DNA of 64,000 nucleotides, from the NCBI RefSeq assembly GCF_016862075.1, contig NZ_BOMG01000027.1, positions 180,797 to 244,796 of the forward strand, in the 5' to 3' direction. Positions 43,703-52,260 of the stretch are shown here, one piece after another; position 1 is the stretch's first letter, and each line of letters starts with the position of its first letter. The notes below the pieces were generated by a model. That model did not search any database and was not told the origin of the DNA. It worked only from the letters and a program-made list of their open reading frames with translations. This DNA is from Actinoplanes couchii (lineage in GTDB: Bacteria; Actinomycetota; Actinomycetes; Mycobacteriales; Micromonosporaceae). The position numbers and the translations under genes are program-made.

Positions 43703-44914
43703 TCCAGGATCTGACGGGCGGTGAACTGGGCGGCGACCAGCCCCGGCGGCCAGCCCTCGGCGAGCAGCCGGGGTGTGGTGCGGGCCGACCACCAGGAGGC
43801 GGTCAGGACCTCTTCGAGATCGTGCAGAGCCCAGGAGACAAAAAGTCCGGAACAGATCAGCCGGTGGGACATGGGCACGATCATCACAGGGTGCGACAGC
43901 GACCGGAAAGGGTAAGTAACAATGCTGTCGGCCACCGAACAGGCCGCCGAAAGGGAAGGACAAGCCGTGACGGATCGACCGCTCTACGCCGAACTCGGAT
44001 ACACCGACGCCGAGTGGGGGCTGCTGGCCGGCCTGCCGCAGTCGGTGCTCACCGCGGCCAGCGCCGCCAGCCCGGACAGCGCCCGCAAGACCCGGGCCGA
44101 GACGGCCGCCGGACTGGACCGGATCTCCGACGCGCGCGCCTCCGCCAGCGTCCTGGTCTCCGCCGCCGCCAAGGCCGCCGTCGCCGAGTCCGGTGACCCG
44201 GAGATCGGCGAGGAGGCGCCGGTGATCCAGCCCGGCGACCCGGTGGCGTACGCCGCGGACGTCGTGTCCCGGGCCGCCGAGGCCGCCGCCCTGCTCGCCG
44301 CCAAGGCCGCCCCGGCCGACGCGGAGACCTACAAGCACTGGCTCGTGGAGATCGCCGACGAGGTGGTGGGCGCGGCCTCCACCGGCGGTGTCCTCGGCAT
44401 CGGCGGCGAGACCGTCACCGACGCCGAGCGGGCCTTCCGCGACGACCTGGCCAAGGCCCTCGGGCACTGAACCACTCCGGGCCCGGTCACCCGTGGTGGC
44501 CGGGTTCCGTGGTTTCTCCCCGCGGTACGTGCCGAACGACCACAGGTTGCCCTCCGGGTCGCGGGCCATGAAATCGCGGGAACCGTAGTCGGTGTCGGAC
44601 GGCGGCTTGAGGATCTCGGCGCCGGCCGCGACCGCGCGGGCGTGCAGCGCGTCGATGTCGTCGGCGACCACATAGGCGCCGAACGTGCCGGGCGTCAGCT
44701 GCCAGGGGCTGCTCGGATCGTCCCGGACCGAGCCGAGCATCAGACCACCACCCGGCGGCCAGCTCAGCTGGCAGTGCTGGATCACGTCGCCGTCGGAGTG
44801 GACGACGGTCTCCTCGAATCCGAACGCCTCGACGAGGAACCGGATGAGCGCGGGGGCGTCGGTCGCCCACAGTGACGGCCACACCTGTGGCGCTGGTGCC
44901 TGAATGTCGGTCAT
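43583..44914 (-). CDS. VOC-family (glyoxalase-like) protein in a frame lacking its expected stop
   Basis: Residues 1-135 from GTG/ATG 44914 (MTDIQAPAPQVWPSLWATDA, GDVIQHCQLSWPPGGGLMLG, SDTDYGSRDFMARDPEGNLW) form one complete VOC domain ending at about 44511. Proteins of this type normally stop there. In this frame no stop occurs until 43583-43585, so translation would run some 300 residues antisense to the gene at 43967-44470 and into the remnant and methyltransferase ends, giving Gly/Arg-rich sequence with no domain. A lost stop or a sequencing indel is likely; the functional product is probably the first ~135 residues. Confidence 0.6.
   Translation of the reverse strand: MTDIQAPAPQVWPSLWATDAPALIRFLVEAFGFEETVVHSDGDVIQHCQLSWPPGGGLMLGSVRDDPSSPWQLTPGTFGAYVVADDIDALHARAVAAGAEILKPPSDTDYGSRDFMARDPEGNLWSFGTYRGEKPRNPATTGDRARSGSVPEGLGQVVAEGPLGVGDGLAADAEDTAGGGRAHHLVGDLHEPVLVGLRVGRGGLGGEQGGGLGGPGHDVRGVRHRVAGLDHRRLLADLRVTGLGDGGLGGGGDQDAGGGARVGDPVQSGGRLGPGLAGAVRAGGAGRGEHRLRQAGQQPPLGVGVSEFGVERSIRHGLSFPFGGLFGGRQHCYLPFPVAVAPCDDRAHVPPADLFRTFCLLGSARSRRGPDRLLVVGPHHTPAARRGLAAGAGRRPVHRPSDPGLGPGLVHDVERGLGHPAEPGETGVPGQAADRFLAGLRAQ
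43699..43872 (-). pseudogene. Truncated HXXEE-like protein remnant
   Basis: 57 aa beginning MSHRLICSGLFVSWALHDLEE. The H-x2-EE signature (ALHDLEEVLT) and following aromatic helix resemble the start of HXXEE-domain membrane proteins, which normally continue for another ~100 residues. Here the frame stops in the CTAG shared with the methyltransferase. It is probably a 3'-deleted leftover, but a short functional peptide is possible. An alternative ATG at 43884 extends it by four residues. Confidence 0.45.
43967..44470 (+). CDS. Conserved hypothetical Ala-rich protein
   Basis: 167 aa from GTG 43967, which has AAGGA upstream; ATG 43922 would add 15 residues. Mostly helical and Ala-rich (VLVSAAAKAAVAE, AEAAALLAAKAAP) with the conserved start DRPLYAELGYTDAEWGLLAG and end AERAFRDDLAKALG. 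Codon usage is convincing. No family or function recognised. It converges on the VOC frame. Confidence 0.8.
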   Translation: MTDRPLYAELGYTDAEWGLLAGLPQSVLTAASAASPDSARKTRAETAAGLDRISDARASASVLVSAAAKAAVAESGDPEIGEEAPVIQPGDPVAYAADVVSRAAEAAALLAAKAAPADAETYKHWLVEIADEVVGAASTGGVLGIGGETVTDAERAFRDDLAKALGH

Positions 44915-44962
44915 GCCCCCATCCTCGTCACCGGACCGGGCGGTGGCTTGGACAAAAGCGAA

Positions 44963-45946
44963 CTACTGCCGGCCGGCGCCGTGCCGGACGGTCAGCCGCA
45001 CCTCCCGCCCCGGCGAGGGCTGCTCGCCGGTGACCAGCACGCTGATGTCGACCGCGACCACCGTCTGCCGGATCGCCGCGTGCAGGGCCGGCCGGGCGTC
45101 GTCGTCACCGGTCCGGCAGGCGCGGATCGCCGGGCGCACCGCGGGCAGCGCCACCAGGACGCCCAGTGCCAGCGGGCAGGAGCCGATCCGGTGGCCGAAG
45201 ACGTCCCGCCGCTGATCGCCGGTGCTCACCGAGACGCCGTGCGACCGCAGGATCCGCAGGCCGGGCCGCCGGGGCGGTTCGATGCCGTGGAACCAGATCT
45301 CGGTGCCGGCGGTCTCGTCGTACGCCACCAGGGTGCCGACCTCGATCACCGGCGGGTCGACGGCGCAGTGGTGGATGACGTGCAGGGTGTCGCCGAGGAC
45401 GTACATGACCGCGTGGCCGTCCCGCACGGTCAGGTTCGCGGCCGGGCGCCGGGGGCCGTCGCCGCGCTCCAGCCCGGTGACCGCCCGGTCCAGGGCGGTG
45501 ATCCAGTCGTCGGCGTCCGGCAGCCGGTGCAGCTCGGCAGCCCCAAGGTCACGGCAGGTGCGGGTGAGTTCCTCCAGGCAGGCGCCGACGTCGGTGAGGC
45601 TGGTGGCGAGCCGGTCGGCGGGCACCGGCAGCCGGGTCACCCGGGCCAGCAGGGCGTCGATCCGGGACAGCTGGCGGCCGATCCGCTCCAGATCCGGCTG
45701 GCACTCCCACGGCGACATGTCCGGATGGGTCAGGGCCGCCCAGTCCAGGTTCTTCAGAACCCCGTCGGTGAACCCGGGTTTCTCCACCGGCGGCCGGATC
45801 TCCCGCAACGTCGGCACGACCCGGTCGATCTCGATGATGATGTCGGCCGGCGGCAGGGTGTCGAAATCGACCGCGTGCCAGGGCCCGCGCACCGGCTCTC
45901 CTGGACGTTCCCGGCCCTGCGGCGCCTCGAATCCACCGATGTCCAT
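44963..45946 (-). CDS. Conserved hypothetical protein
   Basis: 327 aa from ATG 45946 (MDIGGFEAPQGRERPGEP). Contains a helical region with repeated Leu/Arg patterns (LERIGRQLSRIDALLARVTRL), a central DADDWITALDRAVTGLE and a C-terminal part with HGVSVSTGDQRRDVFGHRIG. No enzyme motif, signal peptide or membrane helix recognised. Codon use indicates a genuine gene. Confidence 0.7.
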   Translation of the reverse strand: MDIGGFEAPQGRERPGEPVRGPWHAVDFDTLPPADIIIEIDRVVPTLREIRPPVEKPGFTDGVLKNLDWAALTHPDMSPWECQPDLERIGRQLSRIDALLARVTRLPVPADRLATSLTDVGACLEELTRTCRDLGAAELHRLPDADDWITALDRAVTGLERGDGPRRPAANLTVRDGHAVMYVLGDTLHVIHHCAVDPPVIEVGTLVAYDETAGTEIWFHGIEPPRRPGLRILRSHGVSVSTGDQRRDVFGHRIGSCPLALGVLVALPAVRPAIRACRTGDDDARPALHAAIRQTVVAVDISVLVTGEQPSPGREVRLTVRHGAGRQ

Positions 45947-46007
45947 GGCAGCAGGGTGCCATCGCACACACTCCCGGCACCATATCGATGTCGGAAAACG
46001 GCAGCCG

Positions 46008-46808
46008 TCACCCGTCCGGGTCGTTCACCCGATCGGGCTCGCCGGAGAGCCAGCGGGACGGTGCGCAACCCGCGAACGCCTGGAAGTCGCGGACCAGGTG
46101 GGACTGGTCGGCGTAACCGTGGGTGGCAGCCACCTCGGACAGGCGGACGCCCGGACGGATCGCGCGGCGGGCACGGTCGAAGCGGGCCACCCGGGCGGCC
46201 TCCTTCGGGCGCAGGCCGACCTCGGCGTGGAAACGGGTGGTCAGGTGGCGCGGGCTCCAGCCGACCTCACGGGCCACCTCGAGCACCGGGGAACCCGCGA
46301 CGATCAGGCGGAACGCCCGGGCCACCCGCTCGGGCGGCTCGGCCGGGCGCAGGCGGGCGGTGAACGCGCGGTCCAGGACGGCGAAACGGGACGGCCAGTC
46401 CCCGGCCGCCGCCAGCCTCTCCCTGGTCCCGGCCACAAAACGACGGCCCAGCAGAGCCTCGCCGTCCACGTCCAGGTGGGCCAGCTCGGCGGCGGGCAGG
46501 CCGAACAGGGCGCGGCAGCCGAGCGGGCGGACCGCCAGCTGCACGCCGGACTGGCTGCCGTCGTGGGTGATCAGCGCCGGGGTCAGGTGCAGGCCACCGG
46601 CCAGGGCGGCGAAACTGCCGGGGGCCTGGCGCGGGTCGGGGTGGGCGGCGATCACCAGCGGCTCGTCCAGGGTGAGGATCAAGGTCAGAAAGGGCGAAGG
46701 CAGGCCGCGGTGTACGGCGGGAGCCAGGCCCCGTTGCCGGTAGCCGGAGTAGAAGGCGATGTACGGGCGCAGCACCGCAGCCGGTGCGGCCTGCACGTAC
46801 TCGTCCAT
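46008..46808 (-). CDS. AraC-family transcriptional regulator
   Basis: 266 aa. The N-terminal ~165 residues are a cupin-like sensor; the C-terminal AraC double helix-turn-helix shows EVAREVGWSPRHLTTRFHAE and LSEVAATHGYADQSHLVRDF. ATG 46808 (MDEYVQAAPAAVLRPY) is preferred to the frame at 46904. Target unknown; it may regulate a neighbouring gene. Confidence 0.9.
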   Translation of the reverse strand: MDEYVQAAPAAVLRPYIAFYSGYRQRGLAPAVHRGLPSPFLTLILTLDEPLVIAAHPDPRQAPGSFAALAGGLHLTPALITHDGSQSGVQLAVRPLGCRALFGLPAAELAHLDVDGEALLGRRFVAGTRERLAAAGDWPSRFAVLDRAFTARLRPAEPPERVARAFRLIVAGSPVLEVAREVGWSPRHLTTRFHAEVGLRPKEAARVARFDRARRAIRPGVRLSEVAATHGYADQSHLVRDFQAFAGCAPSRWLSGEPDRVNDPDG

Positions 46809-46928
46809 TCCCCCAGTCTGCACCCGGTGGCCCCGGACCACCGCCCCTCTCCCGGCGGTCGCCGTGGCGGCCGTGACCCGGCGCCCTCCTCGCGGTGTGG
46901 CCACAGCGCCGTGCCCTGGCGTACAAAA

Positions 46929-47555
46929 TCAATCTCTGCGAATCAAGCCCTGCTCGATGGCGGTGGCGACCGCGGACGCCCGGTCCCGGACCCCGAGTTT
47001 GGCGTAGGCGTGCAGCAGGTGCGTCTTGACCGTGGCCTCGCTGATGAACAGGCGGGTGGCGGTCTCCCGGTTGGTGCAGCCGCGGGCGATCAGGGTCAGC
47101 ACCTCGATCTCGCGCTGGCTGAGGGGTTCCTTGGCGGGTGAGCGCAGCTGGCCCATCAGGCGGCCGGCGACCGCCGGGGAGAGCACCGACTCGCCGCGGT
47201 GCGCGGAGACGACGGCCCGGAACAGGTCCTCGCGCGGGGTGTCCTTGAGCAGGTAGCCGGTGGCGCCGGCCTTGATCGCGGGCAGCACGTCACTGTCGGT
47301 GTCGTAGGTGGTGAGGACCAGGACGCGGGCCGTCGACCCGCGGGTGCGCAGCTCACGGATCGTGGTGACGCCGTCCATCACCGGCATCCGCAGGTCCATC
47401 AGGATCACGTCGGGGGTGACCGCCTCGGTGACCGCGAGCGCCTCCCGGCCGTCACCGGCCTCGCCGAGCACGGTGAACCGGTCGTCGCCGGTGAACATGC
47501 CCCGCAACCCGTCCCGGACGACGGGATGGTCGTCCACGATGACGATCCTGATCAC
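46929..47555 (-). CDS. NarL/LuxR-family response regulator
   Basis: 208 aa. Receiver domain IRIVIVDDHPVVRDGL with phospho-Asp in DVILMDLRMPVMDG, and LuxR HTH LSQREIEVLTLIARGCTNRE. GTG 47555 overlaps the kinase stop (GTGA). It is last in the ABC-ATPase/permease/kinase/regulator operon. Confidence 0.95.
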   Translation of the reverse strand: MIRIVIVDDHPVVRDGLRGMFTGDDRFTVLGEAGDGREALAVTEAVTPDVILMDLRMPVMDGVTTIRELRTRGSTARVLVLTTYDTDSDVLPAIKAGATGYLLKDTPREDLFRAVVSAHRGESVLSPAVAGRLMGQLRSPAKEPLSQREIEVLTLIARGCTNRETATRLFISEATVKTHLLHAYAKLGVRDRASAVATAIEQGLIRRD

Positions 47556-48802
47556 GCCACTCCCCCGATCGCGATGGCCGGCACGCACGCGGAGATCGCG
47601 GTGCCGGAGCCCGGTTCCGACTCGACCGCGAGGGTTCCGGCGATCCGGGTGAGTCGTTCCCGCATCGCCCGCAGGCCGAAGCCGCCCTCCTCGGTGACCT
47701 CCCGCGGCGCCGCCGGGTCGAATCCGGCGCCGTCGTCCCGGACGTCCAGGGTCACCACATCCTCCATGTACGACAGGGTCAACCCCACCCGGGCCGCCGC
47801 CGCGTGTCTGGCCACGTTGGCCAGTGCCTCCTGCGCGGTCCGCAGCAGGGTCGTCTCGATCTCCGGCAGCATCGGCCGGGCCACTCCGGTGACGGTCAGG
47901 TCAGCGCGGACGGTGTGCATGTCGGCCCACGCCCGGATCACGTCGTCGAGGGCGTCCGGCAGCCGGGCCGCGTCCAGCTGCTGCGGGCGCAGCGCCTGCA
48001 CCGACCGCCTGGCCTCGGTCAGGCTCTCCCGGGCCAGGCGTTTCGCGGTGACCAGGTGCCGGTCCCGGTCCGCCGGGTGCGACTCGGCCGCCTCCAGCTG
48101 GGTGACGATCCCGGTCAACCCCTGCGCGAGTACGTCATGGATCTCGCCGGCCATCCGCTGCCGCTCGTTGAGGACACCCGCCTCGTGCGCCTGCACCAGG
48201 AGCTGCGCGTGCAGCCCGGCGTTCTCCTGGAGGGCGGCGGCGAGTTTCGCGTTGGCCTCGGCGAGCTGGTCGATCCGCCGGATCCGGGTGTCGGACTCCC
48301 GGTCGGTGCGGATCGCCACGAACGTCATGATCCCGGCGATCAGCAGGTTGCAGAGCAGGACGGTGGCGTAGATGAGCGGGCCGTCCTCGTCGGTGGCGAA
48401 GGTACGCCATCCGCCGATCTGGGACAGCGCGTTGATCGCGGCGACCAGCGGCACTCCGGCGAGCTGCCACATCCCGGGCATCGCGTAACCGACGAAGACG
48501 TAGCCGGTCCAGGTGAAGATGCCGAACAGCGGACTGGCCAGGACCAGCATCAGGTTGATGACGAGCAGCCCGGCGAGGAAGACCCCCATCAGTGCCCGGC
48601 GGTGCTGCCAAGCCGGATGCCTGTCGATCCAGAACCACATCCACGCGGCGGCCAGGGCGACCAGTCCGAGGATGACCGGGAGACTCGCGTGGTAGAGGTC
48701 GTCGACCTCCCACGCCACCAGGACCACGAGCAGCGCGCTGCTCAGCGTTCCGTAGGAGAGCCAGATGCGCCACTGCTCCCGGTCTTCCTCATGGATCGGC
48801 AT
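47552..48802 (-). CDS. HisKA_3-type sensor histidine kinase
   Basis: 416 aa with about six membrane helices at the N-terminus, a coiled segment, the phospho-acceptor His in RMAGEIHDVLAQGLTGIV and a HATPase domain (DVRDDGAGFDP, GGFGLRAMRERL). ATG 48802 (MPIHEEDREQW) has the preceding stop 2 nt away. Pairs with the NarL regulator downstream. Confidence 0.94.
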   Translation of the reverse strand: MPIHEEDREQWRIWLSYGTLSSALLVVLVAWEVDDLYHASLPVILGLVALAAAWMWFWIDRHPAWQHRRALMGVFLAGLLVINLMLVLASPLFGIFTWTGYVFVGYAMPGMWQLAGVPLVAAINALSQIGGWRTFATDEDGPLIYATVLLCNLLIAGIMTFVAIRTDRESDTRIRRIDQLAEANAKLAAALQENAGLHAQLLVQAHEAGVLNERQRMAGEIHDVLAQGLTGIVTQLEAAESHPADRDRHLVTAKRLARESLTEARRSVQALRPQQLDAARLPDALDDVIRAWADMHTVRADLTVTGVARPMLPEIETTLLRTAQEALANVARHAAAARVGLTLSYMEDVVTLDVRDDGAGFDPAAPREVTEEGGFGLRAMRERLTRIAGTLAVESEPGSGTAISACVPAIAIGGVA

Positions 48803-48804
48803 CG

Positions 48805-49554
48805 TCACTCCCAACGGAACAGCTTCACCGCAGCGGCGCCGCAGACGACCAGGTACCCCACCAGAACGGTAATGGAGAGCACGCCCGGCGACTGTCCCAT
48901 GAGGGCGTCGGTCATCAGATCCTGACCGGCGGCGAGCGGGGTGAAGTCGCCGATCCGGGCCAGGATCTCCGGCATCAGCTCGCGCGGCACCCACAGCCCG
49001 GCGAAGAACATCATCGGGAAGAACAGGAACGTGCCGATCGCGTTGGCGGTCTTGCCGGTCGGGGCGAGAGCCGACAGCAGCAGACCGAGCGAGAACGCTC
49101 CGGCGCAGTTCAGCAGCACCGCGAGCAGGAACAGCGCCGGGTTCGCCGGGAACGGCACGTCGAAGGCGACGATCGCGACCGTATAGACCAGCACCATCGA
49201 GAGCAGCATGGTGAGCAGGTTCATCACCAACTGGGCGGCGAGCAGCGCGGCCGGCGGCGCCGGGGTGGTGGCGAGCCGGCGCAGGATCCCCCGCTCCCGA
49301 TAGGTCGCCAGCACCGACGGCAGGCCCTGCAGCCCGACGATGCCGATCGCCAGGCCGAGCGCGAGGCCGGCGTAGAGGTCGATCACCCGCAGCCCGCCCA
49401 GCTCCGGCGGGGCCTCTTTCATGTCGGGCACGTTGCCCAGGATCGTGACCAGCAGGACCGGGAAGAGCAGCGTGAAGAAGGCGTAGACCGGTTCGCGCAG
49501 GGTGAGCCGGATCTCGGTCAGCGTCAATTTGGCGAAGACGGACATGTCGCTCAC
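48805..49554 (-). CDS. ABC-2 type transporter permease
   Basis: 249-aa membrane subunit with six helices (YAFFTLLFPVLLVTILGN, LLAVLLNCAGAFSLGLLLS, MMFFAGLWVPREL). Coupled to the ATPase by a four-base GTGA overlap. It probably exports a drug, lipid or peptide; the adjacent NarL-type two-component pair often responds to such compounds. Confidence 0.93.
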   Translation of the reverse strand: MSDMSVFAKLTLTEIRLTLREPVYAFFTLLFPVLLVTILGNVPDMKEAPPELGGLRVIDLYAGLALGLAIGIVGLQGLPSVLATYRERGILRRLATTPAPPAALLAAQLVMNLLTMLLSMVLVYTVAIVAFDVPFPANPALFLLAVLLNCAGAFSLGLLLSALAPTGKTANAIGTFLFFPMMFFAGLWVPRELMPEILARIGDFTPLAAGQDLMTDALMGQSPGVLSITVLVGYLVVCGAAAVKLFRWE

Positions 49555-50444
49555 TCCCGGCCGGTCAGGTGGACGAAGGCGTCGTCGAGGGTGGACTGTT
49601 CCAGGGTCAGTTCGGCGGCGGTGATGCCGTTACGGGCCAGCACCGAGACGACCGCGTGCAGCAGGTCGCCGCTGCCGGTGACCTCGATCCGGTTGCCCTG
49701 CCGGTGCACCGCACGGACCTCGGGCAGCACGGTGAGCAGCTCGTCCTCGATCGGGACCGACGGCCGGAAACGGATCTTCTGCTGGTCGCCGGCCCGCTGG
49801 ATCAGCCCGGCCGGGGTGTCCAGGGCGGCGACCGCTCCGTGATCGATGACCACGATCCGGTCGCAGAGGCGCTCGGCCTCCTCCATGAAGTGGGTGACCA
49901 GGATCAGCGTGACACCGCGGTCGCGGATGCCGGAGATCAGGTCCCAGGTGTCCCGGCGGGCCTGCGGGTCCAGCCCGGTGGTCAGCTCGTCCAGGATCGC
50001 GATCTCCGGGTTGCCGATCAGCGCGAGCGCGATCGACAGGCGCTGCTTCTGGCCGCCGGACAGCTTGCCGAACCGGGACTTCAGCTTGGCGGTCAGGCCC
50101 AGGTCGGCGGCGAGTTCACGCCAGTCGGCCGGATCCGGGTAGAACGAGCTGTACAGCTCCAGCGCCTCCCGGACGGTGATCTTGTCCTGGAGTTCGCTCT
50201 CCTGCAGCTGCACGCCGATCCGGGTGCGCAGCCGCGGGTCGGCGGCCGGCATCCCGAGCACCGTGATCCGGCCCGCGTCGGGAGTGCGCAGACCGGCGAC
50301 ACATTCCACGGTGGTGGTCTTGCCGGCGCCGTTCGGGCCGAGGATCCCGAAGATCTCGCCCGGTTCGACATTGAAGGAGACATCCCGTACGGCGACGGTC
50401 TCGCCGTACCGTTTGGCCAGTTTCTCGACCTCGATGACTGTCAT
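49551..50444 (-). CDS. ABC transporter ATP-binding protein
   Basis: 297 aa. Walker A GPNGAGKTT (36-44), signature LSGGQKQR, Walker B/D-loop IAILDELTTGLDP, where Leu replaces the usual Pro of DEPTTGLD, and H-loop VTHFMEEAERLCD. A C-terminal ~80-aa domain follows, as in DrrA-type exporters. ATG 50444 (MTVIEVEKLAKRYGE). First gene of the exporter/two-component operon. Confidence 0.95.
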   Translation of the reverse strand: MTVIEVEKLAKRYGETVAVRDVSFNVEPGEIFGILGPNGAGKTTTVECVAGLRTPDAGRITVLGMPAADPRLRTRIGVQLQESELQDKITVREALELYSSFYPDPADWRELAADLGLTAKLKSRFGKLSGGQKQRLSIALALIGNPEIAILDELTTGLDPQARRDTWDLISGIRDRGVTLILVTHFMEEAERLCDRIVVIDHGAVAALDTPAGLIQRAGDQQKIRFRPSVPIEDELLTVLPEVRAVHRQGNRIEVTGSGDLLHAVVSVLARNGITAAELTLEQSTLDDAFVHLTGRE

Positions 50445-50499
50445 GCATCGAGCGTCGCCCGACGGCGGGGGTGCCCGAATCGAACAGCGGGCGGTGCCT

Positions 50500-50523
50500 G
50501 CCATCCACCGATCGGTGGATGGC
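50500..50523. promoter_or_regulatory. Perfect 24-bp palindrome before the ABC/two-component operon
   Basis: The 12-mer GCCATCCACCGA is followed directly by its reverse complement, with GATC at the centre and no loop. It lies 56 nt before the ABC ATPase start and 3 nt after the glycosyltransferase stop. A perfect spacer-free palindrome suits a dimeric regulator, for example NarL-type, better than a terminator. Confidence 0.6.
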
Positions 50524-50526
50524 CGC

Positions 50527-51711
50527 CTACACCGCCTCTTCGGCCAGGTCCGCTGTCACCGGGGTCCGGCGCAGGCTCGCGTAGACCGAGCCGACCTGCG
50601 CGGCCACCCGCTTCCACGAGTACGCCTGCCGGGCCCGGTCCATCGCCGCGGTGGCGTACGTGAACCGCCGCACCTTGTCGTTGATCAGCCGGCGCAACGC
50701 CCCGCCGAGCGCCCGCGGATCCCGGGCCGGGACCAGGTCACCGGTCAGGCCGTCGACCACGGTCTCGGTGAGGGTGCCCTCGGCGGCCCCGATGATCGGC
50801 ACACCGCAGGCCATCGCCTCCAGCGCCGCCTGCTCCTCCCACGGCGACCCGATCAGCACGTCCGCGGAGCGGTACCAGCTCGGCAGGTCCCGTTCCGACA
50901 CCGCGCCGACCAGCCGGAACCGGTCGGCCACCTGGAACTGCTCGGCCATCGACCGCAGCAGACGGGCGCCCGGGTCGGCCGGCAGCTGCTCCGGCGGCGG
51001 GCCACCGACCACCACCACCTCGGCGTTCGGCACGTACCGCATGGCCTGCACGACGTCCCCGAAACCCTTGCGCTCGACCAGCCGGCCCACCGACAGGATC
51101 CGTGGGCGCTCCGGGTCACGCTGGACCGCCGGGCCCTCCGGGGTGAACAGCTCGCTGTCGACACCCGACGGGACCACCGTCAGGTTCGCCCGCGGCACCC
51201 CGATCCGCACCAGGTCCCGGAACTCGTCCTGATTGCGCGCCACCACCCGGTCCACGGCACGGCCCAGGGCCCGCTCGTACTCGGCCCGGCTCGGGCCCTG
51301 ACCGATCGGCTCGCGATGGTTCTCGCCCAGCTCGTGGAAGGACTGCACGACCGGCACGCCGACCCGCTTGGCGGCGGTCACCGCGGCCAGGCCGCTGGTC
51401 CAGTAGTGGGCGTGCGCGACGTCCGGCATCCAGCCGTTGCGCCAGCGCTCGCCGAGGAGACGGGCGAACTCGCCCATGTACGGCAGCAGCAGGTCGGACG
51501 GGATCGGGCGGGCCGGGCCCGCGGTCAGATGGATCACGTGCACGCCGCTCGAGGTGATCACCACCTCGGCCACGTCCGGATCCTCGCGGCGGGTGTAGAC
51601 GTGCACATCGTTCCCGAGGTCGGCCAGCGCGTCCGACAGGTCGGCCACGTGCACATGCCGACCGCCGGCACCGAGCGGACTGGCGTGCTCGGAGATCATC
51701 GCAATACGCAC
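50527..51711 (-). CDS. Glycosyltransferase (GT4 family, GT-B fold)
   Basis: 394 aa. MIRIAMISEHASPLGAGGRH-like N-terminus, HAHYWTSGLAAVTAAKR, donor-site motif PWEEQAALEAMACGVP and VVPSGVDSELFTPEG. GTG 51711 has GGAGA upstream. It resembles MshA/PimB-type enzymes; the acceptor is unknown. It is preceded by an isolated SRPBCC gene on the other strand. Confidence 0.9.
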   Translation of the reverse strand: MRIAMISEHASPLGAGGRHVHVADLSDALADLGNDVHVYTRREDPDVAEVVITSSGVHVIHLTAGPARPIPSDLLLPYMGEFARLLGERWRNGWMPDVAHAHYWTSGLAAVTAAKRVGVPVVQSFHELGENHREPIGQGPSRAEYERALGRAVDRVVARNQDEFRDLVRIGVPRANLTVVPSGVDSELFTPEGPAVQRDPERPRILSVGRLVERKGFGDVVQAMRYVPNAEVVVVGGPPPEQLPADPGARLLRSMAEQFQVADRFRLVGAVSERDLPSWYRSADVLIGSPWEEQAALEAMACGVPIIGAAEGTLTETVVDGLTGDLVPARDPRALGGALRRLINDKVRRFTYATAAMDRARQAYSWKRVAAQVGSVYASLRRTPVTADLAEEAV

Positions 51712-51819
51712 GGGGTCTCCTTCGGCGAGCCTGGGGTGGGGTACGCGCCGACCAATGCCCGACAGCCCGAACCGTAAACATGGATGCTTGATTGCCGGCC
51801 GCCTGAGCAGGGTAAACCG

Positions 51820-52260
51820 GTGTTCGTGGCTATCGTGTCGAGAACCGTCCAGGCTCCACCCGACCGGGTCTTCGCCGTCCTGGCCGACGGCTGGACCTAC
51901 AGCGACTGGGTCGTCGGGACCGTGCACATCCGCGACGTCGACGAGGCGTGGCCCGCTCCCGGCTCGCGTCTGCACCACAAGGCCGGGCCGTGGCCGCTGT
52001 CGCTGCACGACTCGTCGACGGTGCTCGCCTGCGAGCCCGGCCGGGAGCTGCACCTGAAGGCGGGTCTGTGGCCGCTCGGCGCGGCCGAGGTGCGGATCCG
52101 GCTGCTACCGGTGGACGAGGGCGCCGCCACCCGGGTGGAGATGCGCGAGGACTTCACCGACGGGCCGCTGCTCTGGGCCCGCAACAAGCTCAACGACCTG
52201 GTTCTGCACCGGCGCAACGTGGAGAGCCTGCGCCGGCTGGCCGACGTCGCTCAGCGGTAG
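51820..52260 (+). CDS. SRPBCC-family protein
   Basis: 146-aa START/Bet v1-like hydrophobic-ligand-binding protein (SRTVQAPPDRVFAVLADGWT, YSDWVVGTVHIRDVDEAWPA, EMREDFTDGPLLWARNKLND). GTG 51820 is used; GTG 51826 and ATG 51784 are alternatives. It converges on the FAD oxidoreductase with a 10-bp overlap and may act on a lipid or polyketide-like ligand with it. Confidence 0.85.
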   Translation: MFVAIVSRTVQAPPDRVFAVLADGWTYSDWVVGTVHIRDVDEAWPAPGSRLHHKAGPWPLSLHDSSTVLACEPGRELHLKAGLWPLGAAEVRIRLLPVDEGAATRVEMREDFTDGPLLWARNKLNDLVLHRRNVESLRRLADVAQR

